This document shows positions 42,410 to 52,800 of a stretch of DNA of 64,000 nucleotides, piece by piece (position 1 is the stretch's first letter; the number at the start of each line of letters is the position of its first letter). Location of the stretch: contig CAZWXD010000011.1 in the NCBI GenBank assembly GCA_964638035.1, forward strand, positions 33,035 through 97,034. Reading direction: 5' to 3'. The notes under the pieces were generated by a model. The model was not told where the DNA came from and ran no database searches. It was given only the letters and a program-made list of their open reading frames with translations. Made by a program: the position numbers and the translations under genes. Origin of the DNA: JAGGAG01 sp964638035. Lineage in GTDB: Bacteria > Gemmatimonadota > Gemmatimonadetes > Gemmatimonadales > GWC2-71-9.

Positions 42410-43507
42410 ATGAGCGAGCTGTTGCGGACCCCGCTGTTCGAGACCCACAAGCGCCTGGGCGGCAAGATGGTGGCGTATGCCGGCTGGGAGATGCCGGTGC
42501 TGTATCCCACGGGCATCATGGCCGAGCACCAGGCGGTGCGGAGCAACGTCGGGATCTTCGACGTGTCGCACATGGGCGAGTTCGAGGTGACGGGCCCCGA
42601 CCGGAATGCGTTCGTGAACCGCATCACCTGCAACGACGTGGGTGTGCTCGCTGCTGGGCAGGTGCAGTACTCGGCGATCCTCACGAAGGAAGGCACCTTC
42701 GTGGACGACTGCACGGTGTACCGCTTCGATGACAAGCTGATGATCGTGGTGAACGCCGCGAACGTCGCCTCGGCGTGGGAGCACATCGTGGAGCAGAAGG
42801 GCGGCGCCAACGTGCGGCTCAAGGACATCTCGTCCGATGTGGGCCTCATTGCGGTGCAGGGGCCCAACGCCGAGCCGGTGCTGCAGCCGCTCGCAGGCGT
42901 GATGCTGTCGAGCATCGGGTACTACCACTTCGACACCGGCTCGATTGCCGGCTGCCAGTGCTTCATCTCCCGCACCGGCTACACTGGCGAGGATGGCTTC
43001 GAGCTGTACTGCCGGTGGAAGGACACGCCGGCCATCTGGGAGGCGCTCCTCCAGGCCGGTGCACTGCCGATCGGGCTCGGCGCCCGCGACTCGCTGCGGC
43101 TGGAGATGGGCTACGCGCTCTACGGCAACGAGATTGACCGCACCATCACGCCCCTCGAGGCCACGCTGGGCTGGATCGTGAAGCTCGACAAGGGCGCCCC
43201 GTTCGTGGGCGCCGACGCGCTGCGGGCGCAGAAGGCGCGGGGGGTGACCCGGAAGCTGGTGGGCTTCAAGCTCAACGGGCGGGGAATCGCCCGCCACGGG
43301 TATCCGGTGTGGCACGACGGCAAGCCGGTGGACATCGTGCGCAGCGGCACTCAGAGCCCCTCGCTCGGTGCCGCGATCGGCACGACCTTCCTCCCCGCCG
43401 CCGTGGCCAAGGTGGGCACGACCTTCGAGATCGAGTGCCGGAACGAGAAGATCCCGGCCGAGGTGGTGGGCCGGCCGTTCTGGAAGAACGGCACGGTGAA
43501 GAAGTAG
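42410..43507 (+). CDS. gcvT: Glycine cleavage system T protein (aminomethyltransferase)
   Basis: A 365-residue tetrahydrofolate-dependent enzyme that releases ammonia and forms methylene-THF from the H-protein-bound aminomethyl group. N-terminal LFETHKRLGGKMVAYAGWEMP, FDVSHMGEFEVTGPDR with the catalytic Asp region downstream, and SRTGYTGEDGFELYC are family signatures. gcvH and gcvP are not in the window. Eight bases separate it from moaB. Confidence 0.92.
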   Translation: MSELLRTPLFETHKRLGGKMVAYAGWEMPVLYPTGIMAEHQAVRSNVGIFDVSHMGEFEVTGPDRNAFVNRITCNDVGVLAAGQVQYSAILTKEGTFVDDCTVYRFDDKLMIVVNAANVASAWEHIVEQKGGANVRLKDISSDVGLIAVQGPNAEPVLQPLAGVMLSSIGYYHFDTGSIAGCQCFISRTGYTGEDGFELYCRWKDTPAIWEALLQAGALPIGLGARDSLRLEMGYALYGNEIDRTITPLEATLGWIVKLDKGAPFVGADALRAQKARGVTRKLVGFKLNGRGIARHGYPVWHDGKPVDIVRSGTQSPSLGAAIGTTFLPAAVAKVGTTFEIECRNEKIPAEVVGRPFWKNGTVKK

Positions 43508-43515
43508 GGCCTGCC

Positions 43516-44000
43516 ATGCGCGTGGCGGTGCTGACCGTTTCCGATGCCGGCGCGAGGGGCGAGCGCGCCGACGCGTCGGGTGATGCCATTGCGGCATGGG
43601 CCTCGGCGCGCGGGTTCGTGCTCGCGATGCGGGAGCTGGTGCCCGACGAGACGGTGCACGTGACACGCACCCTCGTGGCCTGGTCCGACGGCGACGTGGC
43701 CGACCTCATCCTGACCACCGGGGGCACCGGCCTTACCGCACGTGATGTCACCCCCGAAGCCACCCGCGCCGCGCTCGAGAAGGAGGCGCCCGGCATTGCG
43801 GAGGCACTCCGCTTCGCAGCGTACGCCGGCTTTCCCCGTGCCGCCCTCTCGCGCGGCGTGGCCGGGGTCCGGGCGCGCACCCTCATCGTGAACCTCCCGG
43901 GGAGCCCCTCGGGGGTGCGCGATGGCCTCACCGTGCTCGGCGGGATCGTGGAGCACGCCGTGGAACTGGTGCGCGGCACCGGCGTGGAGCACCCGACCCC

Positions 44001-44004
<4 letters not shown>
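43516..44004 (+). CDS. MoaB/Mog-family molybdopterin protein
   Basis: A 162-residue protein of the MoCF-binding fold. TVSDAGARGERADASG, LILTTGGTGLTARDVTPEA and LIVNLPGSPSGVRDGL are the family motifs. MoaB and Mog cannot be separated by eye; a role as molybdopterin adenylyltransferase is possible. It overlaps the following regulator by ATGA. Confidence 0.85.
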
Positions 44005-45524
<1,520 letters not shown>

Positions 45525-45584
45525 GCCGGGCGATTCCGATGCCGCTAAACGCCTTGCTGTCAAGATTTTGCACTAGTGTGACCC

Positions 45585-45614
45585 TTGACACTTGTCAAAC
45601 CCTTAACCGATATT
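45585..45614 (+). promoter_or_regulatory. Candidate sigma-70 promoter of the Fe-S GGDEF gene
   Basis: TTGACA (45585-45590) is a perfect -35; an 18-base spacer leads to GATATT (45609-45614), four of six matches to -10. The -35 is half of TTGACA-CT-TGTCAA, an inverted repeat that could be an operator. TTG 45655 lies 41 bases downstream. Confidence 0.55.
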
Positions 45615-45654
45615 CCGGGGCGCAGTTTCCTCGCCTCTCCCCACGGGAAAGTCA

Positions 45655-47382
45655 TTGCTGACCTTTCGGATCGACGCTGAGCGTTGCGTCGCCTGCCTCG
45701 CCTGTGTGCGGGTCTGCCCGACCGCCGCCATCGAGGTGGTGGGAGAGGCACCAACCTTGCGCATCGACGATGCATCGTGCGTCAGGTGCGGGGAGTGCGT
45801 TCCGGTCTGCGCCCACGAGGCGGTCCTCGTGAGCGGTGAACTGGGCAAGGCTTTGACACTGGCCGCCCAGGGCTCGGCGGCGCTGATCCTGAGCCCCGAA
45901 TCGGCGGCCCATTTCTACCCAGCAACCCCGGAGCAGGTGGTGAATGCCTGCTACGCTGCCGGGTTCCGGGTGGTGACCCGGGGCGTCATCGGCGACGAAT
46001 TGGTGGCGGCCGAATACCTCCGGCTGTGGGAAGAGGAGTCCTGGGGAACGCTGGTCCGGTCGAGCGACCCGGTGGTGGTCGAGACGGTCCGGCGGCAGTA
46101 TCCCGAACTGGTGCCCTACCTGGCGCCAGTGACCACGCCGGCGGTGGCGGAAGCGCGGTACCTGCGGGCGCGGTATGGCGAGGCGTTGCCCGTGGTCTAT
46201 GCCGGGTACGTGGCGCCGCCCGGGAGCGATGGCATCGATGCCGCGCTCACCTTCGACGACCTGGAGCAGCTGCTCCGGATGCGCTCGGTGGTGGCGCTGT
46301 CGCAGCCCACGTTCTTCCAGCGAATCCCGGAAGAGCGGCGCCGGCACCTGAGTGCGGCGGGCGGGATGCCGCTGGCGATGCTGGAGGAGGCTCGGCACTC
46401 GAGCCACCGCTTCAAGACGCTGCGTGGGCTCGATGCCCTGCCAGCGCTGGCGCGGGCCGTGGCGGTGGATCGGCTGGAGCTGGGCTTCGTCGACATCCTG
46501 TCGACCGAGCGGGCCTTGGCGCATCCGCTCTCGGGTCCGCCCGAGGAGCTGTACTGGCGCCGGGCGCTGGTGGCGAGCACGGAGCCGCCGCGGAGCCGGC
46601 TACCGGTGGTTGACCGGGGCGTCGTGCCCGACGTGGGTGCGACGTTCACGATCGAGCCGCTGCCCGGCCCGCCCGATCCGCGGGCAGTGACAGCGGTGCT
46701 GGAGATGATCGGCACCGGTCCCAATGGGCGGCCGTGGGACTGTGGGGCGTGCGGGTTCAGCACGTGCCAGCGGTTTGCGGAGGCCGAGGTGATGGGCCGG
46801 GCCACGTTACGCCTGTGCCCGCCATACCAGGAGCGGCGCGCCGACGAGGCGCTGCGCGAGGCGGCGGTCGACCGGCTGACGGGGCTGGCGACGTACAAGG
46901 TGCTGCAGGAGCGGCTCCAGTACGAGATCGAGCGCAGCAAGCGGAGCGACGACCACTTCGCGGTGCTGTTCCTGGACCTGGATTCGTTCAAGGCCGTGAA
47001 CGACCGGTACGGGCACCAGGCAGGCAATGACATCCTGCGGGGCGTGGCAGCGGAGATACGCGCGGCGGTGCGCGCGTCCGACGTCGCGGCACGCTACGGC
47101 GGCGACGAGTTCGTGGTGATCCTCACGCGCACCGACCTGCCGGGCGCCACCCGCGTGGCGGAGGCGCTCCGGGCCGGCATCGAGGGAGTGGGCCGTCGCC
47201 TGGGCTACCCGCACGGCATGGTGACGGTGAGCGTGGGTGTGGCGGAGTTCAACCCGCGGCACCCGACCGATGGAGACCTGCTGGTGGCAGCTGACCGGGC
47301 GCTCTATCGCGCCAAGGCCGGGGGGCGCAATCTCATTGCCGGGGCAGAGATGCCGCGGCAGCACGAGGTGACACAGGCGTGA
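45655..47382 (+). CDS. Ferredoxin/degenerate-hydrogenase/GGDEF fusion
   Basis: A 575-residue probable diguanylate cyclase with an iron-sulfur input. Residues 11-21 and 42-52 form two CxxCxxCxxxC ferredoxin motifs. Residues about 70-340 align in order with the FeFe-hydrogenase large domain, but the cluster cysteines are gone: the TSCCP site reads RSSDP and the MPCxxKK site reads YAGYVAPP. A third iron-sulfur motif of the PF04060 type follows (DCGACGFSTCQRFAEAE, from Cys363). The GGDEF domain (about 400-560) has the active RYGGDEF and an I-site RASD five residues before it. Start is TTG 45655 after GGGAAAG. It overlaps the next gene by GTGA. Confidence 0.82.
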   Translation: MLTFRIDAERCVACLACVRVCPTAAIEVVGEAPTLRIDDASCVRCGECVPVCAHEAVLVSGELGKALTLAAQGSAALILSPESAAHFYPATPEQVVNACYAAGFRVVTRGVIGDELVAAEYLRLWEEESWGTLVRSSDPVVVETVRRQYPELVPYLAPVTTPAVAEARYLRARYGEALPVVYAGYVAPPGSDGIDAALTFDDLEQLLRMRSVVALSQPTFFQRIPEERRRHLSAAGGMPLAMLEEARHSSHRFKTLRGLDALPALARAVAVDRLELGFVDILSTERALAHPLSGPPEELYWRRALVASTEPPRSRLPVVDRGVVPDVGATFTIEPLPGPPDPRAVTAVLEMIGTGPNGRPWDCGACGFSTCQRFAEAEVMGRATLRLCPPYQERRADEALREAAVDRLTGLATYKVLQERLQYEIERSKRSDDHFAVLFLDLDSFKAVNDRYGHQAGNDILRGVAAEIRAAVRASDVAARYGGDEFVVILTRTDLPGATRVAEALRAGIEGVGRRLGYPHGMVTVSVGVAEFNPRHPTDGDLLVAADRALYRAKAGGRNLIAGAEMPRQHEVTQA

Positions 47383-48125
47383 GCGGATTCTCGTCGAGGC
47401 AACCCGCGCAGGGCAGCATGGGCCAGGCGCCGAAGGCACAGGCTCCCGACGTCCAGGATCCATGGGGCGTACGGCGGGCCGAGAACCTCCTGACCACGCT
47501 CGAGGGCATCCTCTCGGCGCGGGTGGTGACCACCCCGCTGGGTGAGGTCAGCGAGGTTCACGTGCTGGCACAGGCGGGGTTGCAGCCCAAGCAGCTGGTG
47601 CGCAACATCGAGTCCGCCCTGCTGGCGCACCTTGGCCTCAAGGTAGACCACCGCAAGATCAGCATTGCGCAGACGGCCGATGTCAAGCCGATCGATGCGC
47701 TCGACACCGTCGCGGTGCGGGATCGCTCGCTCCAGCGGGCGATGCTGTTCGAGAACGTCACGGTCCTCGCCGGACGACGGCCGCACCGGGTCACGGTGCA
47801 GGTATCGCTCAGCATGAATGGCCAGGTGGAGCACGCCGAGGAAGAGGCGATGGACAACACCAAGGGCCGGGTCGAGGCGGCGGCCAAGGCGGCGCTCGCC
47901 GCGGTGGACCGGCTGCTGGGCGACCACAGCCTGGCGCTCGAGGGCGTTCGCCTGGTGGAGGAGTTCGACCGCCAGTTCGTGTTCGTGGCAGCGCAGGGGT
48001 TGAGCGGCCGGGAGACGGTGCTGCTCACAGGCACCGCCGAAGTCCGCGAGAGTGCGGAACGGGCGGCGGTGTTTGCCATCATGGATGCAACCAATCGCTG
48101 GACCGACCTGCGGCGGCCGGCCTGA
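47379..48125 (+). CDS. Conserved hypothetical protein linked to cyclic-di-GMP genes
   Basis: A 248-residue protein of unknown function. After a disordered start (about 25 residues, SSRQPAQGSMGQAPKAQ) there is a compact alpha/beta module: SARVVTTPLGEVSEVHVLA, then QLVRNIESALLAHLGLKVDH and RKISIAQT. A second beta-rich module follows (PHRVTVQVSLSMN; ETVLLTGTAEVRE). No catalytic motif is seen. GTG 47379 overlaps the GGDEF-fusion stop, so the two proteins probably act together. No signal peptide. Confidence 0.7.
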   Translation: MSGFSSRQPAQGSMGQAPKAQAPDVQDPWGVRRAENLLTTLEGILSARVVTTPLGEVSEVHVLAQAGLQPKQLVRNIESALLAHLGLKVDHRKISIAQTADVKPIDALDTVAVRDRSLQRAMLFENVTVLAGRRPHRVTVQVSLSMNGQVEHAEEEAMDNTKGRVEAAAKAALAAVDRLLGDHSLALEGVRLVEEFDRQFVFVAAQGLSGRETVLLTGTAEVRESAERAAVFAIMDATNRWTDLRRPA

Positions 48126-48160
48126 CGGCTGGCGGCGGACGCCATATGGAGTGCGCGCAA

Positions 48161-48178
48161 CCCGGGTCCGCGCCCGGG
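48161..48178 (+). terminator. Hairpin after the hypothetical gene
   Basis: CCCGGG (48161-48166) pairs with CCCGGG (48173-48178) over a 6-base loop, 36 bases after the stop. No T-run follows, so termination would be weak. Confidence 0.35.
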
Positions 48179-48265
48179 CGGCATGGTAAGGACACTCAAC
48201 GGAATAAGGGGGCCCCGGTCAACGCACAGCAGGTGCAGTAGCGGAGACTAGCGGGGAAAAAAGCG

Positions 48266-48346
48266 GAGCGTCACGGAGAGCCATAGCGGGGCTCGCCACT
48301 TCAGGGATTCGATGTGCGAAGTGGTACCCGAGGGGAGGTGACGCTC
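48266..48346 (+). ncRNA. Structured leader: candidate three-way-junction RNA element
   Basis: GAGCGTCAC (48266-48274) is perfectly complementary to GTGACGCTC (48338-48346), which ends one base before ATG 48348. Inside this 9-bp helix are two hairpins: GAGCC/GGCTC (48278-48282 with 48290-48294) and CCACTTC/GAAGTGG (48296-48302 with 48318-48324). The ribosome site AGGGGAGG (48331-48338) sits in the junction beside the helix. Together these make a plausible three-way junction that can block or open translation of the small ORF. No known riboswitch consensus was matched. Confidence 0.5.
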
Positions 48347-48347
48347 A

Positions 48348-48425
48348 ATGACCAAGCGCAACGATGATGTGAACATCATCGCCTGGTTGGTTGCCGTCCT
48401 GACCGGCGGCGAGAACTGGGTCTAA
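48348..48425 (+). CDS. Small ORF, 25-residue peptide
   Basis: ATG 48348 to TAA 48425 encodes a 25-residue peptide: MTKRNDDVNIIAWL, then a hydrophobic middle (VAVLTG) and the end GENWV. The ribosome site AGGGGAGG seven to ten bases upstream is one of the strongest in the window. The peptide has a charged start and a short hydrophobic centre. It lies 37 bases before the HD-GYP gene. It may be a regulatory leader peptide or a small membrane-active or signal peptide; no family is recognised. Confidence 0.55.
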   Translation: MTKRNDDVNIIAWLVAVLTGGENWV

Positions 48426-48462
48426 GCGGTGGTCCGGGGCCCCAGTCCTACTCGGAGGTACC

Positions 48463-49857
48463 ATGGCGTTGCTTCGCAGGCATGGCGTGGCAGTCTACGT
48501 CGGGGCGGTCGCCGCGGCTGCGATTGCAGCCGGTGCCATGGCCTACCAGCTCCGGCTGCCCTTCCCGGGGATCTGGCCGCTGCTCAGTACCTGCCTGGTC
48601 GCCTTCATCCTCGAGCGCTCGGCCCTGAACCTCCGGGTATCGGCCTCAGGCTCCACGAGCTTCGTGGTGCACATTGCCTCGGTGGTGCTCTTTGGGGGGT
48701 TCTGGGGAGCGCTGGTCACGGCTATCTCGGTACTCGCTGACAGCATCGGCCGACGGCAGAGCGCCCAGAAGATGGTCTTCAATACATCGCAGCGGGCGCT
48801 CTCTGTCCTTGTCGGAGCACTGGTTTACCAGACCATCCTGGGCGGCTCGGTGCCGCCCGCCTTCCTTTCGACTGGTGCGGTGACGGCGGCCGAGGTCCAG
48901 CGGGACCTGTTCTTCTTCTTCGTATTGTCCACGATATACATCATCCTGAACAAGCTCCTGGTGTCAGGGGTGGTGGCGCTCAGCACCGAGCGGCGGTTCA
49001 GGGACGTCTGGTACCTGAATTCCAGGGGCCTCGTGGCCTACGACCTTGGCGCCGGCGTGCTGTCGGCGGTCGTTGCCTGGCTCTACGTGCGGCTCGATGT
49101 GTACGGGTATGGCCCGGTCGGGCTCCTGGCAGTCATCCTGCCGTTTGTCGGCCTGCGGCAACTGTACGTGCTGTATCACGACGTGGAGGAGAGCGGGCAG
49201 GAGCTGCTGCAGGTGATGGTCAAGGCCATCGAGGCGCGCGATCCGTACACCTCCGGTCATTCCCTCCGGGTGCGCGAGCTCTCGCGGGCCATTGCGCTCG
49301 AGCTCGACCTCCCGGCGAGCCAGGTCGAGGAAGTCGAGACTGCCGCGCTGCTGCACGATGTGGGAAAGATCCACGAGGAGTTTGCGCCGCTGCTCCGGAA
49401 GGAGGCGCGCCTCACCGACGAGGAGACGGCGCTCATGCAAACGCACGCCGGCAAGAGCGCCGAACTGGTGGGGATCATCCGCAAGTTCAGGGGCAGGGTC
49501 CAGCGCGCCGTTCGGCACCACCACGAGCGGTGGGATGGCCGGGGGTATCCCGATGGCCTGCGGGCACAGGACATTCCGCTGGCGGCCCGAATCATCCTGA
49601 TCGCCGACACGGTAGACGCCATGACGACCGACAGGCCCTACCGCAAGCGCCTGTCGCTGGAGGTCGTCGTTGCCGAGTTGCAGAAGTGCCGGGGAACCCA
49701 GTTCGACCCCGAGATCGTGGACGTGGCAGTCTCATCGGTGGCCGTACGACGCCTCATCCAAGGCCCTGCGGCAGCGGGGGGCGTGGAGCCGCTTTCCCCC
49801 AGGTCGCTCAGGGTGCAGCGGACGTCCGGAGCCTTCTGGCGCACGAAGAGGGCATAG
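48463..49857 (+). CDS. Membrane HD-GYP cyclic-di-GMP phosphodiesterase
   Basis: A 464-residue protein. About residues 8-240 carry six or seven transmembrane segments (a MASE-like sensor region). The HD-GYP domain follows: HSLRVRELSRA, the HD pair in LLHDVGKIHEE (His298, Asp299), HHERWDGRGYPDGL with the GYP signature, and DTVDAMTTDRPYRK. All catalytic metal ligands seem present, so it should break down cyclic-di-GMP. GGAGG before ATG 48463 is a good ribosome site. It lies downstream of a diguanylate cyclase fusion, so making and breaking enzymes are close together. Confidence 0.88.
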   Translation: MALLRRHGVAVYVGAVAAAAIAAGAMAYQLRLPFPGIWPLLSTCLVAFILERSALNLRVSASGSTSFVVHIASVVLFGGFWGALVTAISVLADSIGRRQSAQKMVFNTSQRALSVLVGALVYQTILGGSVPPAFLSTGAVTAAEVQRDLFFFFVLSTIYIILNKLLVSGVVALSTERRFRDVWYLNSRGLVAYDLGAGVLSAVVAWLYVRLDVYGYGPVGLLAVILPFVGLRQLYVLYHDVEESGQELLQVMVKAIEARDPYTSGHSLRVRELSRAIALELDLPASQVEEVETAALLHDVGKIHEEFAPLLRKEARLTDEETALMQTHAGKSAELVGIIRKFRGRVQRAVRHHHERWDGRGYPDGLRAQDIPLAARIILIADTVDAMTTDRPYRKRLSLEVVVAELQKCRGTQFDPEIVDVAVSSVAVRRLIQGPAAAGGVEPLSPRSLRVQRTSGAFWRTKRA

Positions 49858-49863
49858 GAGGCT

Positions 49864-49890
49864 GTGAGCGTCTCCCGACGCGCCACTCAC
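49864..49890. terminator. Possible terminator between convergent genes
   Basis: GTGAG-CGTC (49864-49872) pairs with GACG and CTCAC (49877-49890) with a 5-base bulge. The gap is only 29 bases. Confidence 0.3.
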
Positions 49891-52800
49891 ACCAGCTCGA
49901 AGCGCTGGAGATGAGCCGTCGCAGCAGGGGGTAGCGCGGCAAGGACTGATTCAAGTGTCTCCGGCGTTCCTCCTGGCGGCTGGCCAAGCTGCTTGGCGAT
50001 CTCCAGTTTCGCAGCCACAACCTCAGCATGGTCCCACAGGTCAGCTGCCCCGAACCGCCAGCTCAACACTTGCTGGCCATAGCCTCCCTGACGGGGATCC
50101 GCTCGCAGCAGGAGTGCCGCCCAACGACTGAAGGGCCCTACCACGGTTCTGTAGAGTGGCGCGCCGTCGTTGATAGCCATCGCCCGGCTGGCTGTCCTGT
50201 ATGCTGGGGCCTGTCGCGAACAGAGCCAGTAGATGTCTGCTGCGTGGAGCAGCGCCAGTTGTGCCTCCGAATCGTATGTGGAGTGCGCCCAAGCGACCAG
50301 TTGATCTGCAACATCTAGGGCGCGCCGGTGACTCCCGGTGGCTGCAAGCGCCATCCCCCCATAGTACTGTGCAAGCGGTATCACTCCTCGATCCGGTTCG
50401 CCAGCTAGGGCACGTTCGGCGAACTCGCGCTGCATGTCAGTATCTCCAGTTTCCATGCCGAATGTGGCGAGGTGTGTACTGGTTGTGGCGATTCTGCCTG
50501 CATGCTCAAGCTGAGTTGCCAGCACGAAGGCATGACGAAGGAACGGTAGCGCCTGCTCGTACCTACCCAACCCTCGGTGCATCAGGCCCGCGCCAGCCAA
50601 CAGCCGAACGTTGCGAATATTGGCTACATTTCTGTAGTCGCTTCGCTCCAGCAATTCGATGAGTTGACTTAGCGTTCGCTCCCTAGCAATCCAAATGTTG
50701 GCCTCGGGATCAACGGCGAAGAAGTCCACGTATGCCATCTGGGTGCGCAACTCGATATCGTCGTCGCCAGCCCACTGCTCATGGGGCATGCAATGCAAAG
50801 TTTGCTGGATTCGATGGGGTAGGCCGGTGTCACGTCCACTGTAAACGATATTGGCTGCCAGGCGTAGCAGGCTGAGTGCCGCATTACGTGGTGCCAGGCG
50901 ATCCATGAGCTTGGGTCGTGCCCAGTCCCATACGGTAGTGAGGGTTTCTGGCGTGTGGCTCGCCGTGTGGATGTCCGCAATGCGCCAGAGTGCCTCGCCA
51001 TGGAGGCTGTCCCGCGCGGCCTGGTCACGGTTCAAGGCCGCAACCGATTCACTGTACCTTCCCTGTTCCTGGAGCAGCTCAGCCAGCAGCAATGAGGCTT
51101 CGGTGCGTTGCATCCCGGACAGCGCGCCAAGCGCGGACGTGAGCCTCACCTCCGCTTCGTGAACCGCCCCCCTCCGTATCGCAGACCGGCCTCCCTGCAG
51201 CAGGTGCGATGTCGCCTGTTCCTCGCGACGGGATCGCATGGCATGCCAGGCAATGGCGAAGTCGAGTGACTCATCGCCCGACTCGGCGCGCTGCAAAAGG
51301 GCATCGGCAAAGAGGGAATGCAGGCGGCGGCGCACCGGGCCCGCCACCCGCATGTAGACATGACCGCGCACCAGGTCATTGGCAAACTCGACCCGCCCAT
51401 CCTGTTCGCGCAGGAGGCGCAGGTCGCACAGCCGTGACATGCCGCTCATGACCGCTCCCATCTTGAGGTCGGCGGCAGCGTAGAGGCCGGTTTCGCCAAG
51501 GTGCGGACCCAGCACAGCGGCCACCTCGAGCACCCGGCGCGTGGTGGGGTCCAGGTGCGCCATCAGGCGCTCCACGACCAGGCGGTAGGCGTCGGTCGGT
51601 GCCTTGGGCCGCCCGGGATCGGCAATCACCGCATCCAGCGACATCACCATGGAGCCTTCACCACCCTCGGCCCAGTCCTCCACCAGCAGTTCCAGCACCA
51701 GGGGGTAGCCGGCCGCGGCCGTGAGCAACGTGCGCCGCACCGGGGGTGGAACCTCGGGCAGCCCCCGCAGGACGATGCCATCGAGCAGCTCACCGCACTC
51801 CTCCCGGCTGAGCGGCACCACACTCATCTGGGTAATGCCGAGGCTCGCCCCCTGCTCCCGCAGGCGCGCGGCCTGCGGCGACTGGTGCAGCTCACCTTCA
51901 CGGGCCAGGAAGATCACCAGCACCGCCTGCCGCTCCGCCAGCCGGATCACGCGGTGCAGCACGGCGAGGCTCACGTCGTCGGCATGGTGGACGTCGTCCA
52001 CCACAAGGATGACCGGATGCTCCTCGGCAAGGACCGTCACCAGCGCGTGGGTGGATTCGGTGAACCGGATGCGGGCGGCGTCGCCGTGCGTCTCGAGCGG
52101 CGGCGGCAGCACCGGGAAGCGGCGCCGGACCTCGGGGATGGTCTGGGCAAGTTCGGCCAGCGCTTCCGGCGGGGCGGCCGAGGCGCCGGGCCGGTCGGTG
52201 AGTTGCGCGATGAGGCCCGACACCATGGCGTAGGGAATCTCACGCTCGGCCTCGTGGCACTGGACCCGCGCCACCGTGGCCCCCTCCAGGCCCGCGGCCG
52301 TGGTCATGCGGTCCACCAGCGTGCTCTTGCCGATCCCGGAATCACCGAGGAGGAGGCGGTGCGCCGGCTCGCAGCGCTGCGCCGACTCCCATGCTTCGTA
52401 GAGTGCGCGGTACTCCCTGGCCCGGCCCACGAAGGGGCGATCCTTCCAGTGGTCGGTGCGCACCGTCGGCACGTCGGCCGTGCCCGCCTGCTCCCACCCC
52501 CTGCGCCGCAAGCGGATCGCCATGCCCTCCACCAGCTCGGACGGCGCCGCCTGGAGCTGGTGCGCGAGTTCCGCCTTCCACTGCTCGAAGAGGCGCAGGG
52601 CGGTGAGGCGGTCACCCGAGAGGGCGCGTGCCTCCATGCGTGCACGCACGGCATGCTCGCTCAGCGGCTCGAAGCGCTGCAGCCGAAGGGCGAGGTGCTC
52701 GATCTGGCGGAAGTCACCCCGGCGGCGGCACCGGTCGAGCAGCAGGACCAGGGCGTCGAGCACGTGGGGCATGAGCCGGGCCCGCTCGCCGTCGCGCCAG

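Noticed and set aside
45655..47382. Functional FeFe hydrogenase
   Set aside because: The cysteines that bind the H-cluster are replaced, so hydrogen turnover is not expected.
48205..48300. Possible class I cyclic-di-GMP riboswitch (GEMM), because GTCAACGCACAG resembles its core
   Set aside because: The required GGGCAAACC and GACGCAAAGCC blocks are missing, so I report only an unnamed structured leader.
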